Shown piece after piece: positions 1-6,634 of a stretch of 61,337 bases of DNA (the first letter of the stretch is position 1; each line of letters opens with the position of its first letter). Under the pieces are notes generated by a model. That model did not search any database. It saw nothing but the letters and a program-made list of their open reading frames with translations, and was not told the origin of the DNA. A program made the position numbers and the translations under genes. The stretch comes from Novosphingobium sp. 17-62-19 (GTDB lineage Bacteria > Pseudomonadota > Alphaproteobacteria > Sphingomonadales > Sphingomonadaceae), in assembly GCF_002256775.1 (NCBI RefSeq), contig NZ_NCII01000033.1, positions 1 to 61,337 of the forward strand, written 5' to 3'.

Positions 1-111
1 ATTCTCGACCTCTTCATACGGCCACCACCCCGCCGATGCCCTCACTGCGATAAGCTCATTGCAAAGGCACCTTCGAAAAATCTGCCAAAGTAGTGCTAGT
101 TCGGGGGGAGA

Positions 112-135
112 CCGGGTGCCTCATGAGGCACCCGG
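112..135. terminator. Perfect 24-bp palindrome after the 144-527 gene
   Basis: The sequence from 112 to 135 is its own reverse complement, with arms CCGGGTGCC and GGCACCCGG around TCATGA. It lies 8 bp beyond the stop codon of the minus-strand gene ending at 144, so it could end that transcript. No T-run follows on either side, so it may be a transcript-stabilising hairpin rather than a true intrinsic terminator. Nothing else can be made out in bases 1-111. Confidence 0.45.
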
Positions 136-143
136 CGATCCGC

Positions 144-527
144 TCAATCCTCGCTGAGCAGCAGGATTTCACACTCCACTTCCATCAGCGGCGCCGGCAG
201 CAATTCGTGATCCACGCGTGTTATCGTGGCATCGGCAACCAATTGGCCGCGCACCCGGAACTCGTGTTCGGGCAGGGAGGTTACGAAGCCTTCGCCATCG
301 CTCACGGCATCGCTCCCTGCAAAGCGCAGAACCAGAGTGTGTCGCGCGCCTGAGAAGGTGATGCTCGCCCAAGGGGCCTCGGCATGACTTACGACCTCGG
401 CCAACGGCCCGGCGATGTCTCGGACGGACCGCAACAGCCGTTCCGCTGTACCAAGACGGCGTGGAGGCAGGGTGGTGCCGACTGAAGACTTGGTTTCAAA
501 AGCGTTCAAATCAAGCAGCATGGACAT
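144..527 (-). CDS. Hypothetical protein, about 127 aa
   Basis: I do not recognise a family. The protein is soluble, without signal peptide or membrane segment. It is rich in beta-type segments in its second half and ends in an acidic tail (EILLLSED). Possible starts are ATG at 527, ATG at 521 and TTG at 536; the ATGs are preferred because they reduce the overlap with the 62-aa gene just upstream, whose stop lies at 511-513. The overlap suggests translational coupling and a two-gene operon read away from the S24 repressor. Coding character looks normal for the region. Function is unknown. Confidence 0.6.
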   Translation of the reverse strand: MSMLLDLNAFETKSSVGTTLPPRRLGTAERLLRSVRDIAGPLAEVVSHAEAPWASITFSGARHTLVLRFAGSDAVSDGEGFVTSLPEHEFRVRGQLVADATITRVDHELLPAPLMEVECEILLLSED

Positions 528-699
528 TCTCCGCAAAAGTGTTCATGAAATGTTCTACACGTCTTACCATCGCGGAACGCGGCTCACGCCCGTTGCGCAA
601 GTCCCCGATCAGGCGAGGATCGTGCGCAGCCAGTCGGCCGAATTTGGTCACGGGCATTCCCGTGTTCTCAATGAATTTCTCAATACGGCGGAGAAGCAT
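511..699 (-). CDS. Small Cro-like helix-turn-helix protein (62 aa)
   Basis: This 62-residue protein is almost entirely helical. The stretch with TGMPVTKFGRLAAHDPRL followed by IGDLRNGREPR resembles the helix-turn-helix of XRE/Cro-type regulators, where the recognition helix is followed by a basic G-R-x-P turn. It diverges from the S24-family repressor at 820, and the space between them carries two inverted repeats. By analogy with Cro/CI pairs it may bind the same region; this is inference from arrangement and fold. There is no signal peptide. Its last codons overlap the start of the gene ending at 144. Confidence 0.6.
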   Translation of the reverse strand: MLLRRIEKFIENTGMPVTKFGRLAAHDPRLIGDLRNGREPRSAMVRRVEHFMNTFAENVHAA

Positions 700-746
700 G
701 ACCCTTGGACCCTCCCTGAAAGTGCGACCCGATAAAGCGACTCGAA

Positions 747-791
747 ATAGGATTTTTCCTATGTTGATCTTGAAATCCTACAATGCTAGGA
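747..791. promoter_or_regulatory. Paired operator-like inverted repeats with TCCTA/TAGGA half-sites
   Basis: Two small inverted repeats share the same half-site. ATAGGA-TTTT-TCCTAT occupies 747-762 and TCCTA-CAATGC-TAGGA occupies 776-791. They lie between the 62-aa Cro-like gene (start 699, minus) and the S24 repressor (start 820, plus), about 30 bp before the repressor's start codon. The position and repeated half-sites fit binding sites for one or both flanking regulators. No binding evidence exists beyond the sequence. Confidence 0.5.
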
Positions 792-819
792 AAAGTCCTT
801 CGAAAGTGGAGTAAGGTCG

Positions 820-1512
820 ATGGACAGCGAATCTGATGACGGTGCCCGGGCGCGCCTGATCGCCCTTGCTGCGGGGCGCGGCGTGAGTCTGGCGGCGCTT
901 TCTGCGCTGATTGGCCGTAACACTACGTACCTCCAGCAATTCGTCCGCAAAGGCAGCCCGCGCAAACTGGAGGAGAACGACCGTCGCACGCTGGCAGAGT
1001 TTTTTGGCGTGCCGGAAAGCGATCTTGGCGGATTGTCGCGCGGCGGAGTGGTAACGGTAGAACAAGGGCGCGCATTGCCAGTCACAGTGCCACCGCGCGC
1101 AATGACTGCTGAATGGGCGGACATCCCCCGCCTGCCATTGGGAGCGTCCGCCGGTCCCGGCGCGCTTCCGGCAGAGGAAATTCCCTCCGGCCGCCTGCGC
1201 TTTTCCAATCGTTGGCTTAAAGGGCAGGGGCTGGAGCCCGCTATGCTCTCCGTGATTGAGGTCGAAGGCGATTCGATGGAACCGACCTTGCGTGATGGCG
1301 ACGAAATTCTCGTCGACCGCACCCAGCGCCCTTTGCGTGCGGGCATTCACGTGATCCGGCTCAATGATGTGCTGCTTGTAAAACGGCTTGAACCCGGTCC
1401 CGGCGGCATGGTGCGCGTAATTTCAGACAATGCGGCCTATCCGCGCCTCGAACGTCCTATTCAGGAAGTCGAACTCGTCGGCCGCGTCGTCTGGAAAGGC
1501 GGGCGCCTCTAA
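820..1512 (+). CDS. HTH-S24 family repressor (LexA/CI-like, 230 aa)
   Basis: An N-terminal helix-turn-helix (about residues 20-65, with LAALSALIGRNTTYLQQF) is joined to a C-terminal S24 peptidase domain (about 135-230). The serine-lysine dyad is visible: Ser142 in GDSMEPTL and Lys178 in LLVKRLE, a spacing close to that of LexA and UmuD. An Ala111-Gly112 pair lies 30 residues before the serine and could be an autocleavage site, though the distance is slightly short. Such proteins repress promoters and may be inactivated by RecA-stimulated self-cleavage. GGAG about 10 bases before the ATG supports the start. It probably controls its own promoter and the divergent small gene. It is a chromosomal S24 regulator; no phage genes adjoin it. 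Confidence 0.88.
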   Translation: MDSESDDGARARLIALAAGRGVSLAALSALIGRNTTYLQQFVRKGSPRKLEENDRRTLAEFFGVPESDLGGLSRGGVVTVEQGRALPVTVPPRAMTAEWADIPRLPLGASAGPGALPAEEIPSGRLRFSNRWLKGQGLEPAMLSVIEVEGDSMEPTLRDGDEILVDRTQRPLRAGIHVIRLNDVLLVKRLEPGPGGMVRVISDNAAYPRLERPIQEVELVGRVVWKGGRL

Positions 1513-1592
1513 CTCCACCCCGGCACGGGGAGCGGCGCCATCGAAACATCCATAGTCTTGCCAATCCTTCCATCACGGGCCATCTCAACCCT

Positions 1593-2261
1593 ATGACCCA
1601 GACCAACGCAGAACCGCCCTTCAAAGTCGCGATCATCCCTGTCACGCCGCTCCAGCAGAATTGCACGCTGGTCTGGTGCACCAAGACAATGCGCGGCGCT
1701 TTCATTGATGCAGGCGGCGATCTGGAAAAGCTGCGCAAGGCGATCGAAGTCACCGGTGTCACCATTGAAAAGCTGCTGGTGACGCATGGCCACATCGATC
1801 ACTGCGGCATGACCGGGATCTTCGCCAGGGAACTGGGTGTGGAGATCGAAGGCCCACATGAAGCTGACCGCTTCTGGATCGCAAAGCTGGATGAAGACGG
1901 CCGGCGCTGGGGCATTACCGGCGAGGTGTTTGAGCCAGCCCGCTGGCTGAACGATGGTGACAAGGTGACTGTGGGTGAAGTCGAACTCGACGTTATCCAT
2001 TGCCCCGGCCATACGCCCGGCCACGTGATATTCTACCACGCCCCGTCCCAAGTGGCGATAGTCGGAGACGTGATCTTCCAAGGCTCAATCGGCCGCACCG
2101 ACTTCCCGCTGGGCAACCATCAGGACCTGATCGATTCGATCACTAAAAAGCTGTGGCCGCTGGGCAATGACGTGACGTTCGTTCCGGGCCACGGCCCCAA
2201 CAGTACATTTGGCCGCGAACGTCAGACCAACAGCTATGTGAGCGACTACGCGCTCAGCTGA
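1593..2261 (+). CDS. MBL-fold metallo-hydrolase (glyoxalase II-like, YcbL type)
   Basis: The metallo-beta-lactamase zinc motif THGHIDHCG lies near residue 65. Further metal ligands are in HCPGHTPGHV and in VGDVIFQGSIGRTDFP. The final HGPNSTFGRER fits the C-terminal histidine motif of short glyoxalase II-like enzymes such as YcbL. The length of 222 aa matches that subgroup, which lacks the extra helical C-terminal domain of true GloB. The likely reaction is thioester hydrolysis (S-lactoylglutathione or similar) in the cytoplasm; the exact substrate cannot be read from sequence. It follows the S24 repressor on the same strand after an 80-bp gap. No strong ribosome binding site precedes the ATG. 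Confidence 0.85.
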   Translation: MTQTNAEPPFKVAIIPVTPLQQNCTLVWCTKTMRGAFIDAGGDLEKLRKAIEVTGVTIEKLLVTHGHIDHCGMTGIFARELGVEIEGPHEADRFWIAKLDEDGRRWGITGEVFEPARWLNDGDKVTVGEVELDVIHCPGHTPGHVIFYHAPSQVAIVGDVIFQGSIGRTDFPLGNHQDLIDSITKKLWPLGNDVTFVPGHGPNSTFGRERQTNSYVSDYALS

Positions 2262-2326
2262 TTGCTTCCCTCCGCGGGCGGCAGGAGAGGTTGAGGGGAG
2301 GGGGTGTTCGCACACGCCCCCGCCGC

Positions 2327-2353
2327 CAACTACATATCCCCAACTACATATCC
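2327..2353. repeat. Tandem duplication of 13-14 bp at the MAPEG stop codon
   Basis: CAACTACATATCCC at 2327-2340 is repeated at once as CAACTACATATCC at 2341-2353. The second copy holds the last codons and TAG stop of the minus-strand MAPEG gene, so the duplication copied the end of the gene just beyond its stop. A small GC-rich hairpin around 2300-2322 sits between the two convergent genes. Confidence 0.7.
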
Positions 2354-2736
2354 AGCGCGATAGAAACGGCCCACACGGCCAACCCGAGTTGCGACAGCAT
2401 CGTCACCAGCGTGCCGACACCGCGCAGCGCGCCCAATGGTCCGCCATCCATGCCCACTCCATGTGCAACCCGCCCCAGCATGAACGCGCCGGCCACGCCC
2501 ATCAGATAGATGTTCCCAGTGCGTGCCAGTTCGATAACCGCGATCAGCACCAACATGATCGGCGTGTTTTCGATGAAGTTTGCTTGCGCGCGCATCCGGG
2601 CGATCAGGTCCATATCGCCGCCGTCACCAATGCTGATCTTTCTTGCGGTGCGCAGCATACCGATGCGGATGGAAAGCCATATGTTGATGGCTGCGGCGGC
2701 CGCAGCCGCGCACAGTGTAATGGGCAAAATAGTCAT
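2344..2736 (-). CDS. MAPEG family membrane protein
   Basis: A 130-aa protein with four predicted membrane helices (about residues 3-22, 55-72, 78-95 and 108-128). The second segment region contains RMRAQANFIENTPIMLVL, the R-x-Q-x-N-x-x-E-N-x-P signature of the MAPEG family (membrane-associated proteins in eicosanoid and glutathione metabolism). Bacterial members of this branch (YecN-like) are inner-membrane proteins of uncertain substrate. The ATG at 2736 is chosen because GGGGGAG and AGAGG lie just upstream; an in-frame extension to 2817 has no membrane or signal character. It is convergent with the MBL-fold gene. Confidence 0.88.
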   Translation of the reverse strand: MTILPITLCAAAAAAAINIWLSIRIGMLRTARKISIGDGGDMDLIARMRAQANFIENTPIMLVLIAVIELARTGNIYLMGVAGAFMLGRVAHGVGMDGGPLGALRGVGTLVTMLSQLGLAVWAVSIALDM

Positions 2737-2983
2737 GCCTCTTGGTACTCCCCCTCGTAACATGCCGTCGACCTTGGCACTGAACGCAGTGCTAGCGTGC
2801 CTATGCTTGCAAAGCATCAGAAAATCAGTATAGGCGCGCCTTCGCCTCGTGATTTGGCGAATCCCGATCCTGCTGGCGACACGTCGCTGCGCACGGGTCC
2901 TGTGCCAAACAGGGCTTGTGCGATGGACCGGTTTTCCCTATCGCGCCCGCAACAAACTACGCAATTCAGGAACAGGTGCCGAA

Positions 2984-3163
2984 ATGGCCGTCCCCAAAAG
3001 AAAAACTTCGCCCTCACGCCGGGGTATGCGCCGCAGCCATGGCGCACTCAGCGTTGATGCATTCCATGAATGCTCAAACTGCGGTGAACTGAAGCGTCCG
3101 CACAATCTTTGCAACGCCTGCGGTCACTACAACGGTCGCGAAGTCATCGCCGTCGGGCTTTAA
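2984..3163 (+). CDS. rpmF: 50S ribosomal protein L32
   Basis: A 59-aa basic protein beginning [18 protein letters not shown], the universal L32 start. The two CxxC pairs of zinc-binding L32 ([18 protein letters not shown]) are intact. The length is normal. It assembles into the large ribosomal subunit. The order rpmF-plsX-fabH is conserved across proteobacteria and links translation with fatty-acid synthesis. The start is the ATG directly before the conserved AVPKRK; an upstream in-frame extension is not conserved-looking. Confidence 0.98.
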   Translation: MAVPKRKTSPSRRGMRRSHGALSVDAFHECSNCGELKRPHNLCNACGHYNGREVIAVGL

Positions 3164-3189
3164 GCCTTAAATCGGGGGGGACTGAGGAC

Positions 3190-4272
3190 ATGAGCCTGCC
3201 GCGTATCGCCGTCGATGCGATGGGCGGCGATGAAGGCGTGCGTGTCATGGTTGAGGGTGCGGCACTTGCCCGCCGCCGTCATGACCGCTTCAAGTTCCTT
3301 CTCGTCGGTGACGAGGCCCGCATCAAGCAGGCTCTCGAAGCGCACCCGAACCTTCGAAGCGCGGCGGAGATCCTCCACGCGCCTGATGTTGTTTCGGGTG
3401 ACGAAAAGCCGACGCAGGCCCTGCGCCGCGCCAAGACCACGTCGATGGGCCTGGCGATCAATGCGGTGAAGCAGGGTGATGCCGGTGCAGCGGTTAGCGC
3501 GGGGAATACCGGTGCGCTGATGGCCATGGCCAAGCTTGCGCTGCGCACAATGCCCGGAATTGATCGCCCTGCGCTCTCTGCATTGCTGCCTACGCTGGGA
3601 GAGCATGACCTGATCATGCTCGATCTTGGCGCCAACACCGATTGCGATGCGCGTAACCTCGTGCAGTTCGCGATCATGGGTGCGGCCTATGCGCGCATTG
3701 TCAACGGGCTGGAATCGCCACGCGTGCGCCTTCTCAACATCGGCACCGAGGAATCCAAAGGCACCGATTCGTTGCGTGATGCGGCGAACCAGCTCAAGGC
3801 TTTGGCTGGTGACCTTGCGATGAGCTTCGACGGCTTCACCGAGGCTGACAAGCTTTCACGCGGGGATTGCGATGTCGTCGTGACCGACGGTTTTTCGGGC
3901 AACATCGCCCTCAAATCGATGGAAGGCGCCGCGCGCTTTGTTGCAGACTTGCTGCGCCGCAGCTTCTCCTCATCTCTGCGCTCGAAATTCGGCTTCCTGA
4001 TCTCGCGTCCGGCAACCGAATTGCTCAAGCATCATCTCGATCCAAACAACCATAACGGCGCAGTCTTCCTTGGCCTTAACGGCGTCGTGGTGAAAAGCCA
4101 TGGTAGTGCCACTGCGGTTGGCGTGGCCAATGCCGTGGCGGTTACCGCGCGCCTGCTGGAGGAAAACCTGACCGAGCGTATTCAAGCCGACCTTGCCCGC
4201 CTTGGCGCTGAAAGCATCCGCTCCACCGGTCGTGGCCGCAGTGCTGCTGTGTCCAATGAGGATGCGGCATGA
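3190..4272 (+). CDS. plsX: Phosphate acyltransferase PlsX
   Basis: PlsX converts acyl-ACP and phosphate to acyl-phosphate, the first step of the PlsX/Y route to phosphatidic acid. The 360-aa protein starts [13 protein letters not shown] and carries [18 protein letters not shown] and [16 protein letters not shown], all hallmarks of the family. It is a peripheral membrane enzyme. The start ATG at 3190 has a GAGGA-type binding site directly before it. It lies 26 bp after rpmF and overlaps fabH by ATGA (4269-4272), so the two are translationally coupled. Confidence 0.97.
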   Translation: MSLPRIAVDAMGGDEGVRVMVEGAALARRRHDRFKFLLVGDEARIKQALEAHPNLRSAAEILHAPDVVSGDEKPTQALRRAKTTSMGLAINAVKQGDAGAAVSAGNTGALMAMAKLALRTMPGIDRPALSALLPTLGEHDLIMLDLGANTDCDARNLVQFAIMGAAYARIVNGLESPRVRLLNIGTEESKGTDSLRDAANQLKALAGDLAMSFDGFTEADKLSRGDCDVVVTDGFSGNIALKSMEGAARFVADLLRRSFSSSLRSKFGFLISRPATELLKHHLDPNNHNGAVFLGLNGVVVKSHGSATAVGVANAVAVTARLLEENLTERIQADLARLGAESIRSTGRGRSAAVSNEDAA

Positions 4273-5246
4273 CAACTCGTGCCGTCATTCGCGGCAGTGG
4301 TTCAGCCTTGCCAGAGCGCTGCGTGACCAATGCTGAAATGACCACAATGGTCGACACGACGGACGAGTGGATCGTTGAGCGTACCGGTATTCGTCAGCGC
4401 TACATCGCGGGTGAGGGGGAGACGACTGCGACTCTCGCCACGCTGGCCGCAAGCCGCGCACTCGAAGCTGCCGGCATAGACGCGGCGCGCGTTGATCTCA
4501 TCGTTCTCGCCACGGCCACACCCGATCAGACATTTCCTGCCACCGCCACGCTGGTCCAGCACAGCCTCGGCTGCAATGGCGGTATTGCGTTCGATGTTGC
4601 AGCGGTGTGCTCCGGCTTTCTCTATGCGCTTGCCACAGCAGATTCGATGATCCGCACCGGCATGGCAAAGTGTGCGCTGGTGATTGGCGCAGAAACTTTC
4701 AGCCGAATCCTCGATTGGGAAGATCGCACCACCTGTGTGCTTTTTGGCGATGGCGCGGGTGCGATTGTACTCGAAGCGCAGGACGTGGACGAGAGTGATC
4801 CCGCTGCACCCGGTGTAATCGCCACACGCCTCCACGCCGATGGCGCGCACAATGAACTGCTCTATGTCGATGGTGGCCCGTCCACCACCGGCACAGTCGG
4901 CAAAGTGCGCATGAAGGGCCGCGAAGTGTTCCGCCACGCGGTGACCAATCTTGCCAGCGTTCTGCGCGAAGTGCTTGAATCCACAGGACACAACGCTGCG
5001 GAGATCGACTGGGTCGTGCCGCATCAGGCCAATTTCCGTATTCTCGATGCAACCGCGCGCAAGCTCGACCTTCCGGCTGAAAAGGTCATCGTGACAGTCG
5101 ATCGCCACGCTAATACCAGCGCTGCTTCGGTCCCACTGGCATTTGATACTGCGGTGCGCGACGGGCGGATCAAGCCCGGTCAACTCGTCATGTTCGAGGC
5201 GATGGGCGGCGGCTTTACTTGGGGGGCCAGCTTGGTCCGTGTTTGA
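4269..5246 (+). CDS. fabH: 3-oxoacyl-ACP synthase III (KAS III)
   Basis: FabH condenses an acyl-CoA primer, usually acetyl-CoA, with malonyl-ACP to start fatty-acid elongation. The catalytic triad is complete: Cys114 in AAVCSGF, His252 in PHQANFRI and Asn282 in HANTSAAS. The length of 325 aa is standard. The C-terminal [12 protein letters not shown] is the family's closing motif. The start codon overlaps the plsX stop. A 136-bp gap separates it from ihfA. Confidence 0.97.
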   Translation: MTTRAVIRGSGSALPERCVTNAEMTTMVDTTDEWIVERTGIRQRYIAGEGETTATLATLAASRALEAAGIDAARVDLIVLATATPDQTFPATATLVQHSLGCNGGIAFDVAAVCSGFLYALATADSMIRTGMAKCALVIGAETFSRILDWEDRTTCVLFGDGAGAIVLEAQDVDESDPAAPGVIATRLHADGAHNELLYVDGGPSTTGTVGKVRMKGREVFRHAVTNLASVLREVLESTGHNAAEIDWVVPHQANFRILDATARKLDLPAEKVIVTVDRHANTSAASVPLAFDTAVRDGRIKPGQLVMFEAMGGGFTWGASLVRV

Positions 5247-5382
5247 ATCGCCTGTGCGTGGATTGTCCGAAGTTGCGGTACGCAACGAGCTGGGATCTTA
5301 TCCCCAAGCGATTGGATTGCGTTCTGTGGAATCCGCGTTATCATCTGGCGCTTGTCTGTAACTCTTGGGGGGTAAATTGGGG

Positions 5383-5679
5383 ATGCGGTCTGTTGGTACA
5401 TTGACGCGTGCGGATCTTGCAGAAAGCATCAATCGTCGTGTTGGCCTGTCGCGGGCAGATTCCCTTGATATGGTGGAATCCATCCTGCAGCACATGTGCA
5501 GTGCGCTTGCCGAAGGCGAGAACGTGAAGATTTCGGGTTTTGGAACTTTCCTGCTGCGTGACAAGGCAGAGCGGGTGGGCCGTAATCCAAAGACGGGCAT
5601 AGAAGTGCCGATCACGCCGCGTCGCGTCCTCAGCTTCCGTGCCAGCCAGATGCTAAAGGACCGCATCGGTCAGGTCTGA
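5383..5679 (+). CDS. ihfA: Integration host factor, alpha subunit
   Basis: A 98-aa HU/IHF-family DNA-bending protein. The N-terminal helices ([20 protein letters not shown]) are followed by the conserved [21 protein letters not shown] and the arm motif [18 protein letters not shown], with the proline that intercalates into DNA. It would pair with IhfB, encoded elsewhere. The ATG at 5383 is chosen over a TTG 18 bases upstream, because homologues begin close to the first helix. Location after fabH and before a merR gene is typical of alphaproteobacteria. Confidence 0.95.
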   Translation: MRSVGTLTRADLAESINRRVGLSRADSLDMVESILQHMCSALAEGENVKISGFGTFLLRDKAERVGRNPKTGIEVPITPRRVLSFRASQMLKDRIGQV

Positions 5680-5702
5680 ACACCTGGCCGTAACCGGCAC
5701 TT

Positions 5703-6092
5703 ATGGATAAACCCAACCTTCCACACATTACCGATGGCAAAGAGCCTGATGCTCTGCGCACGATTGGCGAAGTGGCAAAGGCGTTGGGTATCCGCCAGCA
5801 CGTTTTGCGTTATTGGGAAGAACAGTTCCCCTCACTTCGCCCGCTGACCCGGGCGGGTGGGCGGCGCTATTACCGACCAGAAGATGTCGCGCTGATCGCT
5901 GAGATCGACCAGTTGCTGCACCGCGAAGGTTATACGATCAAGGGTGCGAAGCAGGCGCTTCGTGGCGGCAAGGCCAAACTGGTCGCCGCTGAAAATCAGC
6001 CCGTCGTGCAGCACGCGCCGGTTGATACTGCCGCGCCACTGATCGATTTCCTGCAAGGCATCCGTGAAAGACTGGCCGCCGCGCTCGATTAA
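5703..6092 (+). CDS. MerR family transcriptional regulator
   Basis: The N-terminal winged helix includes RTIGEVAKALGIRQHVLRYWEEQFPSLRP and GGRRYYRPEDVALI, the MerR signature. A short helical dimerisation region follows (about residues 75-129). There is no cysteine-rich metal site or extended effector domain, so the ligand is unknown. This short MerR type accompanies ihfA in many alphaproteobacteria. It begins 23 bp after ihfA, probably in the same transcript. Its TAA stop shares the four bases TTAA with the stop of the convergent gene. Confidence 0.92.
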   Translation: MDKPNLPHITDGKEPDALRTIGEVAKALGIRQHVLRYWEEQFPSLRPLTRAGGRRYYRPEDVALIAEIDQLLHREGYTIKGAKQALRGGKAKLVAAENQPVVQHAPVDTAAPLIDFLQGIRERLAAALD

Positions 6093-6634
6093 TCGATCAG
6101 TTGTGGCCCCAGCGCCGGGTCCAGATCGCGCGGCCGTTTGATTTCCACCAGCCGCGCGCAGCGTTCTGTCACGTCCGACCATCGCTCGACATCCAGTTCC
6201 AGCACCGCAAACGTCGCGGTCGGGAACTTCTCTTCGACCACGTCGCGAAGGGGCGATGAACCATCGTCGGGAACCAGATCGAAGATCAGGTCTTCCAGCC
6301 CTGGATTGTGTCCCACCATCAGCACGCTGGCCGGATCGCCCGAAAGCTCTTTCAGCAAATCAATCAGTGTGGCCGAACTGGCAAGGTAGATGCGCCGGTC
6401 CCATTCGACCTTGAACGTGCATTTCCACGCCTTGCTCGCCTCTTCCACCGTCTCGGCCGCGCGCACGGCGGGGCTGGCGATCATCCGGTCAAAAGTGCGT
6501 CCCGTATCGCGGATATATGCGCCCATCGCCTGTGCCCCGCGTTGCCCACGTGCGTTCAGCGGACGGTCGAAATCGCGCGCCCGTGCGTCGCTCCAGTCCG
6601 ATTTGGCATGGCGGAACAAGGCCAGTGTCTTCAC
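6089..6634 (-). CDS. SixA-like histidine phosphatase
   Basis: The catalytic motif LFRHAKSDW near residue 7 is the RHG-type motif of the histidine phosphatase superfamily in its SixA form (RHAKS). The second histidine lies in MVGHNPGLEDL. IASPAVRAAETVEEA supplies the phosphate-pocket arginine. SixA enzymes remove phosphate from phosphohistidine in phosphorelay proteins, but the target here is unknown. The 181-aa cytoplasmic protein overlaps the upstream helicase by ATGA (6631-6634), so the two are co-translated. Confidence 0.87.
   Translation of the reverse strand: MKTLALFRHAKSDWSDARARDFDRPLNARGQRGAQAMGAYIRDTGRTFDRMIASPAVRAAETVEEASKAWKCTFKVEWDRRIYLASSATLIDLLKELSGDPASVLMVGHNPGLEDLIFDLVPDDGSSPLRDVVEEKFPTATFAVLELDVERWSDVTERCARLVEIKRPRDLDPALGPQLID

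Noticed and set aside
820-2261. Prophage remnant around the S24 repressor
   Set aside because: No integrase, structural or lysis genes are nearby, and neighbours are ordinary chromosomal genes.
4302-5285. Long minus-strand open frame across fabH
   Set aside because: Antisense to a gene with a complete catalytic triad; the protein looks random and Cys/His-rich, as shadow frames do.
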